From: Aliivibrio fischeri
GTDB lineage: Bacteria > Pseudomonadota > Gammaproteobacteria > Enterobacterales > Vibrionaceae
DNA length: 64,000 nt
NCBI GenBank assembly: GCA_038993745.2
Contig: CP160629.1
Coordinates: forward strand, 372,001-436,000
Direction of reading: 5' to 3'
Below the pieces are notes generated by a model. That model ran no database searches and was not told the DNA's origin. It saw nothing but the letters and a program-made list of their open reading frames with translations. This document shows positions 32,071-43,228 of the stretch, in pieces; positions within the stretch are counted from its first letter, which is position 1; every line of letters begins with the position of its first letter. A program made the position numbers and the translations under genes.

Positions 32071-32627
32071 ATGCTCAAACCTTTATGTTGCTCTAATTCA
32101 CCTTTTGCTTCTAGGATCAGGTCGCTTACTTCACGAACAGCACCATGACCACCTTTTATGGTTGTTACATAGTTTGCTCGTTGAACTAATAAAGGGTGTC
32201 CATCAGCAACACATACCTTTAATGCAACTTTTTCCATAACAGGCCAATCAATAAGGTCATCACCAATATAGCCAGTATGCTCTGGAGCTACATTGAGTTT
32301 AGTTAAAATATCTTGGTATGCTTGTAATTTGTTGTCTTGTCCTTGGTAGATCAATTTAATACCAAGGGCCGTCATTCGGTTTTCAACAATTTTTGAGTTG
32401 CGACCCGTAATAATCGCAATTTCAACCCCTGCTGACATGAGTGATTTCACACCATAGCCATCACGAGTATGGAACGTTTTTAGTTCTTCTCCATCATTAC
32501 CCATGTAAACAAGGCCATCAGAGAAGACGCCATCAACATCACAAATTAGAAGCTTGATGTCTTTTGCTATGTTAAAGATAGACTCTTCAACTTGGCCATA
32601 CAGAGTTGAAACTAATTTTGTTGTCAT
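32067..32627 (-). CDS. kdsC: KDO-8-phosphate phosphatase KdsC
   Basis: A 186-residue HAD-family phosphatase with the nucleophile motif CDVDGVFSDG (D30, D32) and the small C0-type cap. It releases Kdo from Kdo-8-phosphate for LPS inner core synthesis. It overlaps kdsD by one base (TAATG). The conserved GDDLIDWPVM motif near the C terminus supports the call. Confidence 0.95.
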   Translation of the reverse strand: MTTKLVSTLYGQVEESIFNIAKDIKLLICDVDGVFSDGLVYMGNDGEELKTFHTRDGYGVKSLMSAGVEIAIITGRNSKIVENRMTALGIKLIYQGQDNKLQAYQDILTKLNVAPEHTGYIGDDLIDWPVMEKVALKVCVADGHPLLVQRANYVTTIKGGHGAVREVSDLILEAKGELEQHKGLSI

Positions 32628-33601
32628 TACATCACTCCCGCTTTTAATAAGTCATGCATATTCAATGCACCAACTAAACGATGAGTTTCATCACAAAGTA
32701 ATAATCCATTTATTTTCTTATCTTGCATTAGGTTTAGACCTTCAACAGCAAGTAAGTTTGGATTAGCAACCGCTGGAGAGTGTGTCATTACTTCTCCAAT
32801 AGTTTGAGTATGGATATCGATCTTATTATCTAAAAGGCGACGTAAATCACCATCAGTGAAGATACCAATTACTTTTTGCTCGTTATCAACGATAGCTGTC
32901 ATTCCTAACCCTTTTTCAGACACTTCTAAAAGTGCTGTTTTAATAAGAGCATCAGCCGTAACCATTGGTAATTCATCACCTGTATGCATGATGTCTGATA
33001 ATAAGAGTAGTAATTTACGACCTAAAGCGCCACCTGGATGTGATAAAGCAAAGTCATCAGCAGTAAAGCCTCTTGCTTGAAGAAGCGCAACAGCAAAAGC
33101 GTCTCCCATAGCAAGGGTTGCTGTTGTACTTGATGTTGGCGCTAAACCAAGAGGGCAAGCTTCTTGAGGAACCGTAATTTGAAGGTTCACATCAGCTACT
33201 TTTGCCATGCTAGATTCCGGTTTACCTGTCATTGTAATTAACGTGATACCTAGACGTTTAATTACTGGCAGTAAAGCAAGGATTTCAGACGCTTCACCTG
33301 AGTTAGAAATAGCAATAACAATATCGCCTTTTTCAATCATGCCTAAATCACCATGGCTTGCTTCGCCAGGGTGTACAAAGAAAGAGGGAGTGCCTGTACT
33401 TGCTAAGGTAGCTGCAATCTTATTACCAATGTGACCTGATTTACCCATTCCCATAACAACGACTTTTTGCTTGCATTCAAGCATTAATTGACACGCTTTA
33501 GTGAAGTCATCGTTAATGTAATTGCTGAGTTGGGTAAGAGCATCGATTTCAATTTGAAGAACATTTTTTCCTGCTTTGCAGAAATCAAACTGAGTTGCCA
33601 T
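32627..33601 (-). CDS. kdsD: D-arabinose-5-phosphate isomerase KdsD
   Basis: A 324-residue sugar-phosphate isomerase: an N-terminal SIS domain (GMGKSGHIGNKIAATLASTG, with the conserved Lys and His) followed by two CBS domains. It makes arabinose-5-phosphate, the first step to Kdo. It heads the minus-strand operon that runs to ptsO. The spacing to yrbG (185 bases, including a hairpin) suggests its own promoter. Confidence 0.95.
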   Translation of the reverse strand: MATQFDFCKAGKNVLQIEIDALTQLSNYINDDFTKACQLMLECKQKVVVMGMGKSGHIGNKIAATLASTGTPSFFVHPGEASHGDLGMIEKGDIVIAISNSGEASEILALLPVIKRLGITLITMTGKPESSMAKVADVNLQITVPQEACPLGLAPTSSTTATLAMGDAFAVALLQARGFTADDFALSHPGGALGRKLLLLLSDIMHTGDELPMVTADALIKTALLEVSEKGLGMTAIVDNEQKVIGIFTDGDLRRLLDNKIDIHTQTIGEVMTHSPAVANPNLLAVEGLNLMQDKKINGLLLCDETHRLVGALNMHDLLKAGVM

Positions 33602-33729
33602 CGGTTACCACCTTGCTGTATTTGAGCGGAATTTATGATTTAGAGGAATAGCCTATACAAATATTATGCCATTTGCCAGAGCTAGTTCAATATTGAGTAG
33701 GTAAAAGAAGGTAAATTATCGGGATAAAT

Positions 33730-33774
33730 ACCCCATAAGTTCATGATTTTTATTGTTCATCAAACTTATGGGGT
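33730..33774 (-). terminator. Terminator-like hairpin after yrbG
   Basis: CCCCATAAGTT (33731-33741) and AACTTATGGGG (33763-33773) form an 11-bp perfect stem around a long AT-rich loop. On the minus strand the stem is followed by TATTTAT, a weak T tract, so termination may be partial. Confidence 0.55.
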
Positions 33775-33786
33775 CCAAAAGAATGG

Positions 33787-34758
33787 TTAACCCATATTTA
33801 GAAATAAATAGCCTTGGTAGACACAGAAACACGTCACTAAAATACCGCCTTCTATGCGATTAATGCTGCGGCTTTTTCCTAATGCCATGATGAGTAATAA
33901 GATAGATACACCTAGCATTACATAGAAATCACGGCCCATAAGATCAGGACTAATTTCTGATGGATTAATTAATGCTGGAATCCCCATTACTGCAAGAATA
34001 TTAAATACGTTTGAGCCAATGATATTACCTGCTGCCATATCATCTTCACCTTTAAGTACACCGGCAACAGAAGCCGCTAACTCAGGAAGACTCGTACCTA
34101 ATGCAATGATCGTTAAGCCGATAACTAAATCACTCATACCAAAGTATTTAGCGATAACAACGGCATTATCAATCAACATGTTTGCACCCACAGGAAGTAA
34201 GATAAGACCTACAACGACCCAGAAAAGTGCTTTACCGTTTGCTACACCTTCTGGGATTTCAGATTCTTGTTCTTCAAGAAGAATATCCCCGTTTTGTTGT
34301 TCGTTTTTACTGATGTATAGCATTGCAATGATGAAGCAAGCAAAAAGGCCAATTAACAATAAACCTTCATAAAAGCCAAGGTAGTTATTAAACATAATAC
34401 CACCAGCTAATAATGTAACCATCAGCATTAATGGTAGTTCACGACGAATGATTGCTGAGCTGATTGCTAATGGTTTAATTAAGGCGGTAATACCTAAAAT
34501 TAACGCGATGTTCGCAATGTTTGAACCAATAACGTTACCAACCGCAGTATCTGTTTTTCCATCTAAAGCAGCAGCAGCTGACACCATCATCTCGGGTGCA
34601 GATGAGCCCATGGCTAAGATAGTCATACCAATTACAAGAGGGGAAATACCATAGTTTCTCGCTAAGGCAGCAGAACCAAATACCAGTTTATCGGCGCCCC
34701 AAACCAATAGAGATAGACCGACGATAAGAAGTAGAGTTGGCATGAGCAGCTCTGTCAT
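33787..34758 (-). CDS. yrbG: Calcium/sodium antiporter YrbG family
   Basis: A 323-residue CaCA-superfamily exchanger with about ten membrane helices and the two inverted alpha repeats GSSAPEMMVS and GTSLPELAAS, each with the ion-binding acidic residue. In E. coli yrbG is also adjacent to kdsD and the mla genes. It probably exchanges Na+ and Ca2+, although the physiological role in bacteria is not settled. It is divergent from mlaF. Confidence 0.92.
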   Translation of the reverse strand: MTELLMPTLLLIVGLSLLVWGADKLVFGSAALARNYGISPLVIGMTILAMGSSAPEMMVSAAAALDGKTDTAVGNVIGSNIANIALILGITALIKPLAISSAIIRRELPLMLMVTLLAGGIMFNNYLGFYEGLLLIGLFACFIIAMLYISKNEQQNGDILLEEQESEIPEGVANGKALFWVVVGLILLPVGANMLIDNAVVIAKYFGMSDLVIGLTIIALGTSLPELAASVAGVLKGEDDMAAGNIIGSNVFNILAVMGIPALINPSEISPDLMGRDFYVMLGVSILLLIMALGKSRSINRIEGGILVTCFCVYQGYLFLNMG

Positions 34759-34944
34759 TGTGTTAATTTCCTTTTGTAGAAAGATGTTTTTTAATTTGAA
34801 TCGCTAATTTTGACGTTTCTCTAACAAAAAAGAAAGAAAAAAGGAGCGCTTTACGTGGAACAGTCTCTAAAGATTATTAAAAAATATAAGTTAGATAGAT
34901 AAGTTCACGTATACTTATGATTATATTGTTAATGCATGATTTAA

Positions 34945-35765
34945 ATGAGCTGTGAAGATATGGATACGCAGAACACACTGATTAAAATAGAGAATCTAAC
35001 CTTTAAACGTGGTGAGCGTATTATTTTTGATGATATTAGTTTGTCTGTTCCAAAAGGGAAGATAACGGCGATCATGGGGCCATCAGGAATTGGTAAAACC
35101 ACATTATTACGGTTAATTGGTGGGCAAATACTTCCTGAATCAGGAAATATCCATTTTGAAGAGTGGAATATCCCAAGCTAGGGCGTAAAGCTTTGTATTT
35201 AGCCCGTAAGAAAATGGGGATGTTATTTCAATCTGGCGCATTATTTACGGATATGAACGTATTCGATAATGTGGCTTTTCCTTTAAGAGAACACACTCAA
35301 TTGCCTGAAACACTGATCCGTACACTGGTTCTCTTAAAACTTGAAGCAGTGGGGCTACGTGGTGCAGCTCAGTTGATGCCAAGTGAACTCTCAGGTGGGA
35401 TGGCAAGACGTGCTGCATTAGCTCGCGCAATCGCATTAGATCCTGACTTAATCATGTATGACGAACCTTTTGTCGGCCAAGACCCTATAACGATGGGAGT
35501 ACTGGTTGATTTAATTCGTAATCTAAATGATGCGTTAGGATTAACCTCTGTTGTTGTTTCACATGATGTTCCTGAAGTGATGAGTATTGCAGATCATGTT
35601 TATTTACTCGCTAATGGTAAAATTATTGCGCAAGGTTCACCACAAGAATTGGAGCAAAATCCCGATCCTCAAGTTCGACAATTTTTGGATGGTGAATCAG
35701 ATGGACCAGTACCATTTCGTTTTCCGGCTAACACATTAAATGAGGATCTTTTCTCTTATGAGTAA
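34945..35765 (+). CDS. mlaF: Phospholipid transport ATPase MlaF, with apparent -1 frameshift
   Basis: An ABC ATPase of the Mla system, which keeps phospholipids out of the outer leaflet. Walker [10 protein letters not shown] lies in the first part; the signature LSGGMARR and Walker [13 protein letters not shown] lie in the second. Frame 0 ends [11 protein letters not shown] and a TAG near 35180, while the next frame continues [19 protein letters not shown]. Restoring one A at 35175-35176 (CCCAAG to CCCAAAG) yields about 268-273 residues, the normal size. Starts at 34945 or 34960 are both possible. The downstream mla genes are intact, so I favour a sequencing error. Confidence 0.9.
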
Positions 35766-36552
35766 TTTTTCACTTGTCTCCTCAATAGAACAGATAGGAC
35801 GACGAGCTTTATCGGTTTGTGAGGCCTTTGGTCGTGCAACCTTTATGTTGCTTGGCGCAATATTTGCGAAACCTCAACCAATAAAAATGTTTCCTTTGTT
35901 GCTAAAGCAACTCTATTCCGTAGGTGTTTTATCTTTAGTGATTATTGTGGTGTCAGGGCTCTTTATTGGCATGGTAATCAGCTTGCAAGGTTATATTATT
36001 TTAGTTGATTACGGGGCAGAGACCAGTTTAGGGCAGCTTGTTTCCTTATCATTACTTAGAGAGTTAGGGCCTGTGGTAACAGCGCTATTGTTTGCGGGAC
36101 GCGCAGGCTCCGCATTAACCGCTGAAATTGGATTAATGAAAACCACCGAACAAATTTCAAGTATGGAGATGATGGCAGTAGACCCGCTGCGTCAAATTAT
36201 TGCACCTCGTCTATGGGCAGGGATCATTTCGATGCCAATTCTCGCTGTCATCTTTATGGCAGTGGGTATTTGGGGAGGACAAATTGTCGGAGTTGAATGG
36301 AAAGGGATTGATTACGGCAGTTTTTGGTCGGTAATGCAATCATCGGTTGATGTGCGATATGACATTATAAATAGCTTAATTAAATGTGTGGTGTTTGCGT
36401 TTATTGTTACATGGATTGCTCTGTTTAATGGTTATGATGCAACGCCGACTTCTGAAGGTATTTCATTGGCAACGACACGTACAGTAGTGCACTCTTCGTT
36501 GGCGGTATTAGGTATTGATTTTGTGCTTACGGCACTGATGTTTGGGAACTAA
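35758..36552 (+). CDS. mlaE: Phospholipid transport permease MlaE
   Basis: A 264-residue MlaE-family permease with five to six membrane helices. I chose ATG 35758 ([18 protein letters not shown]), which overlaps the last codons of mlaF by 8 bases. The conserved [18 protein letters not shown] segment is present. Two copies pair with MlaF2, MlaB2 and an MlaD hexamer in the inner membrane. Confidence 0.96.
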   Translation: MSNFSLVSSIEQIGRRALSVCEAFGRATFMLLGAIFAKPQPIKMFPLLLKQLYSVGVLSLVIIVVSGLFIGMVISLQGYIILVDYGAETSLGQLVSLSLLRELGPVVTALLFAGRAGSALTAEIGLMKTTEQISSMEMMAVDPLRQIIAPRLWAGIISMPILAVIFMAVGIWGGQIVGVEWKGIDYGSFWSVMQSSVDVRYDIINSLIKCVVFAFIVTWIALFNGYDATPTSEGISLATTRTVVHSSLAVLGIDFVLTALMFGN

Positions 36553-36555
36553 ATT

Positions 36556-37050
36556 ATGCAACAGACACGTAAAGTAGAATTTTTTGTTGGCCTTTTTGTA
36601 TTAGCAGGAATGGCCGCTCTACTGATGTTATTACTTAAAGTTGCGGATGTTCGCAGTGGTGGTAGTGGCGAGTATTACACCCTAAATGCTCAATTTGATA
36701 ACATCGGAAGTTTAAAATCACGCTCACCAGTAAAAGTAGGTGGTGTTGTTATTGGTCGTGTAGATAACATTACTCTTGATAAAGAGAGTTATTTACCTAT
36801 CGTCAGTATGCAAATAGATAAGCAATTTGGTTCGTTTCCTGAAACCTCTGCGGCTCAGATTTTAACGTCGGGTTTAATTGGCGAGCAATACATTGGGATT
36901 GTTCCAGGTTTTATTGATGAAGATATTGATATGTTAGGTAATGGTGATTTTATTGAAGATACCAAATCAGCATTAGTATTAGAGGATATGATCGGGCAAG
37001 TGCTATACAGCATTGGTGGTGATTCGTCAGAAGCAAGTGAGGAAGAGTAA
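36556..37050 (+). CDS. mlaD: Phospholipid transport MCE protein MlaD
   Basis: A 164-residue protein: an N-terminal membrane helix (about 8-27) and one MCE domain (AQFDNIGSLKSRSPVKVGGV). It forms a hexameric ring with a lipid channel on MlaE. The acidic C-terminal tail (SSEASEEE) is unremarkable. Its stop overlaps the mlaC start (TAATG). Confidence 0.96.
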   Translation: MQQTRKVEFFVGLFVLAGMAALLMLLLKVADVRSGGSGEYYTLNAQFDNIGSLKSRSPVKVGGVVIGRVDNITLDKESYLPIVSMQIDKQFGSFPETSAAQILTSGLIGEQYIGIVPGFIDEDIDMLGNGDFIEDTKSALVLEDMIGQVLYSIGGDSSEASEEE

Positions 37051-37691
37051 TGAAACAGTGGATAAGTGCAGTTATAGTCGTAATTTGTTTTTTTTCATCA
37101 GCGATTAATGCTCAAGAGATAGATAAAACAAAACCTTATGAAATGATGGCACAAGTATCTGAAATTACTTTTGCTCGATTAAAATCAGAGCAGAGTGCAA
37201 TAAAAACGGATCCAAATATTTTAAAAACGGTCGTTGATGAAGAGTTAATGCCGTATGTAAATGTAAAATATGCAGCTTACAAATTATTAGGGACACACTT
37301 AAAGAAAACTACACCAGAAGAGCGAGAAGAGTTCGTGACTGCTTTTCGTGATTATTTAGTTTCTTCTTATGCTCAAGTTTTAACACTATATACTGATCAA
37401 AAAATCGTATTGGAAAAAGCGAAAAAAATACCGGAAGGAAAAAGAATCATCAGTGTTCGTGTTGATATCTTAGATTCAGCTCGTCCGACCGTAAAAGTCG
37501 ATTTCAAACTTCGTAAGAACAAAAAGACAGGGGAATGGCAGGCCTTCGATATGGTCGCTGAAGGAGTAAGCCTTTTATCGACTAAGCAGTCTGAGTGGAA
37601 TGGTAAAATTCGCAAAGAAGGTATCAGCTTGGTAAGTGCTGAGTTACGCTCTTTAGCTAAGCTACCGATTCGATTAGAAGGCAATAAATAA
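37050..37691 (+). CDS. mlaC: Periplasmic phospholipid-binding protein MlaC
   Basis: A 213-residue soluble shuttle with a signal peptide (MKQWISAVIVVICFFSSAINA). It carries phospholipids between the outer-membrane MlaA complex and MlaFEDB. The segment PYVNVKYAAYKLLG and the C-terminal EGVSLLSTKQSEWNGKIR are typical. It overlaps mlaD and mlaB by one base each. Confidence 0.96.
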   Translation: MKQWISAVIVVICFFSSAINAQEIDKTKPYEMMAQVSEITFARLKSEQSAIKTDPNILKTVVDEELMPYVNVKYAAYKLLGTHLKKTTPEEREEFVTAFRDYLVSSYAQVLTLYTDQKIVLEKAKKIPEGKRIISVRVDILDSARPTVKVDFKLRKNKKTGEWQAFDMVAEGVSLLSTKQSEWNGKIRKEGISLVSAELRSLAKLPIRLEGNK

Positions 37692-38010
37692 TGCCTGTTA
37701 TCGATTTATGTGTAACCAAAGTTGATGAAATAAGCTTCAAAGGTGCTCTTGATCGTGAGACTGTGCCTAATATTTGGAATAAATTGACAAAGTGGCAACC
37801 TAATTTGAGTCAAGTAAAGGTAGACTTAGCTCACGTTAATCGCATTGACTCTGCAGGGCTTGTATTACTTTTACACCTAATAGAGCATGCAAAAAATCAA
37901 AACTGTCATATAATGTTTACTTTCGTCCCAGATCAGCTCATTACTTTAATTCAATTAAGTAATGTGGAATCATTGTTTGCTGATCATATAAATAACGCAA
38001 AGGTAGAGTA

Positions 38011-38011
<1 letters not shown>
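37691..38011 (+). CDS. mlaB: STAS-domain protein MlaB
   Basis: A 106-residue STAS protein with the conserved [13 protein letters not shown] motif. It binds MlaF and is needed for ATPase activity of the complex. Coupled by TAATG to both neighbours. Confidence 0.93.
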
Positions 38012-39548
<1,537 letters not shown>

Positions 39549-39591
39549 GTGTTGCGATATATACGCTTAATGTAAACGTATTAAAGTGGAA

Positions 39592-39618
39592 GCCGGGTAT
39601 ATTACTACCCGGTTTTTT
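39592..39618 (+). terminator. Intrinsic terminator after murA
   Basis: CCGGGTA (39593-39599) pairs with TACCCGG (39606-39612) around a 6-base loop and is followed by six T. Confidence 0.9.
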
Positions 39619-39695
39619 ATTGGTTGGAAATAAAGCTAATTTGTTTATTAAAAACGATAATAATGAACAGGTTTGTGAGTTTAGGAGATACATTT

Positions 39696-40424
39696 ATGAT
39701 CGCATTGTTACGCCTGATTGCGTTGGCTATCTTTGCTGTCTTTACTTTTGTTTTTGGTTGCGGTTATTGCTTATTAAGCCCTCGTAATCCAAAGCACGTT
39801 TATACTTTTGGTCGCTTATTTGCTCGAATGTCACGTGTTTTTGGTATCAAACTAGAAATCCGTGTACCAGAGAGTGCAAAAAGTTCAGAGCCAAGTTTAT
39901 ACATTGCGAATCACCAAAATAACTGGGATCTTTTTACTGTTTCTGGTGCTATTCAGCCAAGAACCGTAACGGTTGGTAAGAAAAGCTTAGCTTGGATGCC
40001 ATTATTTGGTCAGCTTTACTGGATTACAGGGAATATTTTGATCGACCGTAACAATCGCAGTAAAGCGGTAGGTACGATTGCTCAAGTGGCAGAGAATATT
40101 AAAAAGCGCAATGTTTCTGTTTGGATGTTTCCTGAGGGAACACGTTCACGTGGACGTGGATTGCTACCATTTAAAACGGGCGCTTTTCATGCCGCTATCG
40201 CAGCGGATGTGCCTGTAACTCCGATTGTGTGTAGTAATACTCAAGGCAACATCAAGTTAAATCGTTGGAATAATGGACATGTAATTGTTGAAATTTTGCC
40301 ACCGATTAGCAGTGAAGGGTACGAAAAAGACAATGTGCGTGAATTAGCTAATTTGTGCCGTGAGCAGATGATTACTAAATTAGAAGAATTAAATAAAGAA
40401 GTTGCAGAACGCAACCAAGCGTAA
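39696..40424 (+). CDS. plsC: 1-acyl-sn-glycerol-3-phosphate acyltransferase PlsC
   Basis: A 242-residue membrane acyltransferase that converts lysophosphatidic acid to phosphatidic acid. The acyltransferase motifs are NHQNNWD (HX4D) and FPEGTRSRG. I chose ATG 39696 because AGGAG lies 8 bases upstream and the product then opens with a hydrophobic helix; the longer frame from 39624 begins in the murA terminator. An intrinsic terminator follows. Confidence 0.93.
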   Translation: MIALLRLIALAIFAVFTFVFGCGYCLLSPRNPKHVYTFGRLFARMSRVFGIKLEIRVPESAKSSEPSLYIANHQNNWDLFTVSGAIQPRTVTVGKKSLAWMPLFGQLYWITGNILIDRNNRSKAVGTIAQVAENIKKRNVSVWMFPEGTRSRGRGLLPFKTGAFHAAIAADVPVTPIVCSNTQGNIKLNRWNNGHVIVEILPPISSEGYEKDNVRELANLCREQMITKLEELNKEVAERNQA

Positions 40425-40447
40425 TTAATCATCCTTAAATTTTATCT

Positions 40448-40482
40448 AAGGCATACGGTCTTCTGTGTGCCTTTTTCTTTTT
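40448..40482 (+). terminator. Intrinsic terminator after plsC
   Basis: AAGGCATAC (40448-40456) pairs with GTGTGCCTT (40465-40473) with one T-G wobble, followed by a T-rich run. The next gene begins 14 bases later. Confidence 0.8.
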
Positions 40483-40495
40483 TAGATGTGTAGAC

Positions 40496-41041
40496 ATGAC
40501 AGAATATGTAGTTCTTGTGAATGAGCAAGGTGATGCCATTGGTACAATGGAAAAATTAGAAGCGCATGAAAAAGGCTTGTTACATCTCGCTTTTTCAGTT
40601 TTGCTCTATCGTGAAACGGATTTAGGAAAAGAGTTTTTATTACAAAAGCGTGCCGAATGTAAATACCACAGTAAGAACAAATGGAGCAATACCTGTTGTT
40701 CTCACCCTCGAGTGAATGAAAACGTAGAGGTGGCGGGTACGCGACGTTTAAATGAAGAGATTGGTATTACTGGTGTTTTACCAGAGCAGTTCGTAAATCT
40801 TGGTTGGTTTATTTATCAAGCTGAATTAGAAAATGGATTGAGTGAGCATGAGCAAGATTTTATTTTGATTGCTAATACTCCAGATGTGAGTTTTATATTG
40901 AACCCTGAAGAAGTCAGTGACATTCAGTGGTGGAGTGAAGCTGATATTGAAAAAGAAATGAAAGCAAACCCAGATGCTTTTTCTGTTTGGTTTCCTACTG
41001 TTTATAAGAAAGTACTTACTCACCTACAGCAAGCGAACTAA
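40496..41041 (+). CDS. idi: Isopentenyl-diphosphate isomerase, type 1
   Basis: A 181-residue Nudix-fold IPP isomerase. The catalytic cysteine lies in WSNTCCSHPRV and the Nudix-like glutamates in AGTRRLNEEIGI. It interconverts IPP and DMAPP for isoprenoid synthesis. In bacteria using the MEP pathway the enzyme is helpful rather than essential. It has its own terminator and no functional link with plsC or ridA. Confidence 0.94.
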   Translation: MTEYVVLVNEQGDAIGTMEKLEAHEKGLLHLAFSVLLYRETDLGKEFLLQKRAECKYHSKNKWSNTCCSHPRVNENVEVAGTRRLNEEIGITGVLPEQFVNLGWFIYQAELENGLSEHEQDFILIANTPDVSFILNPEEVSDIQWWSEADIEKEMKANPDAFSVWFPTVYKKVLTHLQQAN

Positions 41042-41064
41042 GTCGATATTCTTTTATTAGATAA

Positions 41065-41094
41065 AAATAAGGCAGAAAAGAATCTGCCTTATTT
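41065..41094. terminator. Bidirectional terminator between idi and ridA
   Basis: AAATAAGGCAGA (41065-41076) pairs perfectly with TCTGCCTTATTT (41083-41094), with A-rich and T-rich flanks. It serves both convergent genes. Confidence 0.88.
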
Positions 41095-41114
41095 CGTTTT
41101 AATTTAGTGTTCGA

Positions 41115-41504
41115 TTATTTACGAACTGCAATAGCTTCGATTTCGATACCAACATCTTTTGGTAGACGAGCTACTTCAACACAAGAGCGAGCAGGGTAGT
41201 TTGCAACTTTGTGTTCGTCGAAGAAGTTACCATATACTTCGTTTACTGTGCCAAAGTCATTAAGATCTTTTACGAAAACTGTCATTTTTACAATGTCAGA
41301 TACAGTTAGGCCAGAAGCTTCAACAACGGCTTTTACGTTCTCTAGTGATTGGCGTGCTTGCTCAGCGATATCGTCAGATACTTCACCTGTTGCAGGGTTT
41401 ACAGGGATTTGGCCTGAAGTTAGTACCATATTACCAAGGTCAACACCTTGAATGTATGGGCCAATAGCTGCTGGTGCATTATCTGTATGAAGAACTTTAG
41501 TCAT
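41115..41504 (-). CDS. ridA: Enamine/imine deaminase RidA
   Basis: A 129-residue Rid-family protein (YjgF). It hydrolyses 2-aminoacrylate-type enamines released by PLP enzymes such as threonine dehydratase. The conserved arginine is in NYPARSCVEVARLP, and GPYIQGVDLGNMVLTSGQIP is typical. ATG 41504 has AAGGAA upstream; the longer frame to 41546 is unsupported. RidA downstream of pyrBI is the E. coli yjgF arrangement as well. Confidence 0.95.
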   Translation of the reverse strand: MTKVLHTDNAPAAIGPYIQGVDLGNMVLTSGQIPVNPATGEVSDDIAEQARQSLENVKAVVEASGLTVSDIVKMTVFVKDLNDFGTVNEVYGNFFDEHKVANYPARSCVEVARLPKDVGIEIEAIAVRK

Positions 41505-41592
41505 TGTTATGATTCCTTTTTGAAATAAAGTAAGTCTAAGGAGCAATAGACCTTAGAAGCATTACGATTGTTCAATATAAAACAAATAACCG

Positions 41593-41623
41593 TAAGAAAA
41601 CAGCCCCGAGAATATCGAGGCTG
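41593..41623 (-). terminator. Intrinsic terminator after pyrBI
   Basis: On the minus strand CAGCCTCGA pairs with TCGGGGCTG (41623 to 41601, one T-G wobble), followed by TTTTCTT. It separates pyrI from ridA. Confidence 0.8.
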
Positions 41624-41642
41624 AGAAGAGAATCAAATTTAA

Positions 41643-42107
41643 TTAATTTAAGTCAGTGACTACTTCACGTGAGTATACTTTCTCACAGTATTTACACTTC
41701 AGATGAATATCTTCTTTCTTTGTTAGGACTTTGAAGCTGCTGTCTACAGGTTCACCGTGAGTAATACAGTTACTGTTTGGACACTCAAAAACACCCGTGA
41801 TTTGCTCTGGTAGCACTAATGGTATTTTCTTTACTACTTCATAGTTTTCAATTTGGTTAACTGTTGCGTGCGGTGCATATAATGCGAGTTTGCTTGCTTG
41901 CTCTGGAGTGATAAATGTATTTTCAATTTTTAATAAATCTTTTGCTCCAAGCGCTGATGAAGGTAAATTCAAACCAACAGTTACACGCTCTGCACTTTTA
42001 TCCATTTGGAATAATTTAAGCACTTTAATCCCAATGTTAGCGGGAATATGATCGATTACCGTACCGTTGTTGATAGCTTCAACACGTAATTGAGTTTTGT
42101 TAGCCAT
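41643..42107 (-). CDS. pyrI: Aspartate carbamoyltransferase regulatory subunit PyrI
   Basis: A 154-residue regulatory chain (E. coli 153). The nucleotide-binding N-terminal domain opens [16 protein letters not shown]; the C-terminal zinc domain has four cysteines, CPNSNC and CKYC. It binds CTP and ATP and sets the allosteric state of PyrB. I chose the ATG at 42107, which has a GGGAGAG ribosome site; it lies 13 bases after pyrB. Confidence 0.96.
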   Translation of the reverse strand: MANKTQLRVEAINNGTVIDHIPANIGIKVLKLFQMDKSAERVTVGLNLPSSALGAKDLLKIENTFITPEQASKLALYAPHATVNQIENYEVVKKIPLVLPEQITGVFECPNSNCITHGEPVDSSFKVLTKKEDIHLKCKYCEKVYSREVVTDLN

Positions 42108-42120
42108 GGTATTCTCTCCC

Positions 42121-43050
42121 TTAAAGTGTTTCATTTAAAACTAAAGCCAATAGAGCTTGGCGAGCATAAACACCATTTTCAGCTTGTTGGAAATAGTAAG
42201 CGTGTGGCGTTGCGTCTACATCGGTATCAATTTCATCAACACGTGGTAGTGGATGCAGTACTTTTAAGTTTTCGCGTGCTGGTTGTAGGTTTTCAGCTGA
42301 AAGAATATATGCTGATTTGATGTGTGCGTATTCAGACTCATCAAAACGTTCTTTCTGTACTCGAGTCATGTATAGAATATCAAGCTCAGGAATTGCATCA
42401 TCCATGCTTTCAACCAGTTGGTATTCAATACCTAGTTCATCAAGTTCTTCGCAAATGTAGTCAGGCATCGCTAATACTTCTGGTGCAATGAAGAAGAATT
42501 TAATGCCTTCAAATTTTGCTAACGCTTGGGTCAGAGAGTGGACAGTACGACCGTATTTCAAATCACCAACGAAAGCGACGTTTAGATTATCTAAGCGACC
42601 TTGAGTTTCATAAATGGTGTAAAGATCTAAGAGCGTTTGAGTTGGGTGTTGGTTTGCACCGTCACCAGCATTAATTACTGGTGTGCCGTTTGAGAATTCA
42701 GACGCTAAGCGTGCAGCCCCTTCTTGTGGATGACGCATAACGTAAGCATCTGCATATGAGGTAATGATTTGAACTGAATCCGCTAGTGTTTCCCCTTTTT
42801 GTGCAAGAGAGGTATTGCCAGCGGTATCGAAACCAATTACTGAACCACCTAAACGCTGGATGGCAGTTTCAAATGAAAGACGGGTACGAGTTGATGCTTC
42901 GAAGAAACAACTCGCCACGATTTTATTTTTCAATAAATCAGGTTGAGGTTCTTTTTTTATCTTCCCTGCCGTTTCAACGATCAGCTCTAACTCTTGACGA
43001 GAAAGCTCTGGAATAGAAATGATATGCTTTTGATATAGCGAGTTAGCCAT
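42121..43050 (-). CDS. pyrB: Aspartate carbamoyltransferase catalytic subunit PyrB
   Basis: A 309-residue ATCase catalytic chain, the first committed step of pyrimidine synthesis. The carbamoyl-phosphate motif [10 protein letters not shown] and the HPLPRVDEI loop are present. The length is that of the E. coli chain. Upstream lie a leader peptide, an attenuator and a promoter of the pyrBI type (described separately), so expression should respond to UTP. Confidence 0.97.
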   Translation of the reverse strand: MANSLYQKHIISIPELSRQELELIVETAGKIKKEPQPDLLKNKIVASCFFEASTRTRLSFETAIQRLGGSVIGFDTAGNTSLAQKGETLADSVQIITSYADAYVMRHPQEGAARLASEFSNGTPVINAGDGANQHPTQTLLDLYTIYETQGRLDNLNVAFVGDLKYGRTVHSLTQALAKFEGIKFFFIAPEVLAMPDYICEELDELGIEYQLVESMDDAIPELDILYMTRVQKERFDESEYAHIKSAYILSAENLQPARENLKVLHPLPRVDEIDTDVDATPHAYYFQQAENGVYARQALLALVLNETL

Positions 43051-43082
43051 GTCTCTCTTCCCTTATGTATTATATTGAAATC

Positions 43083-43114
43083 AAAAAAAAGCCCCCTAAT
43101 AAATAGGAGGCTTT
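43083..43114 (-). promoter_or_regulatory. pyrBI attenuator (intrinsic terminator in leader)
   Basis: On the minus strand AAAGCCTCCTA (43114-43104) pairs with TAGGGGGCTTT (43098-43088) around a 5-base loop, followed by five more T. The pyrL stop overlaps the first base pairs of the stem. A ribosome close behind RNA polymerase, as when UTP is short and the polymerase pauses, would block the hairpin and let transcription into pyrB. Confidence 0.9.
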
Positions 43115-43217
43115 AAAAATTGGGTTGATTAGGAAAATCAAAAAATAGGGGACCACCACATTTTTTCAATGTAGCTACTCGGTCGACCGCTGTATGAAGA
43201 TAAGTTAATAACATCAT
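43113..43217 (-). CDS. pyrL: pyrBI leader peptide PyrL
   Basis: A short reading frame of 34 codons plus stop. It starts ATG ATG (MMLLTYLHTAVDRVATL) and ends LFFDFPNQPNF. The last third is U-rich at the RNA level (TATTTTTTGATTTT and CAATTTTTAA), the expected polymerase pause sites. The stop codon enters the attenuator stem. The architecture is that of E. coli pyrL, although the peptide sequence differs, as is normal for leaders. A GGGAATT stretch just upstream may act as ribosome site. Confidence 0.8.
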   Translation of the reverse strand: MMLLTYLHTAVDRVATLKKCGGPLFFDFPNQPNF

Positions 43218-43228
43218 AATTCCCTAAT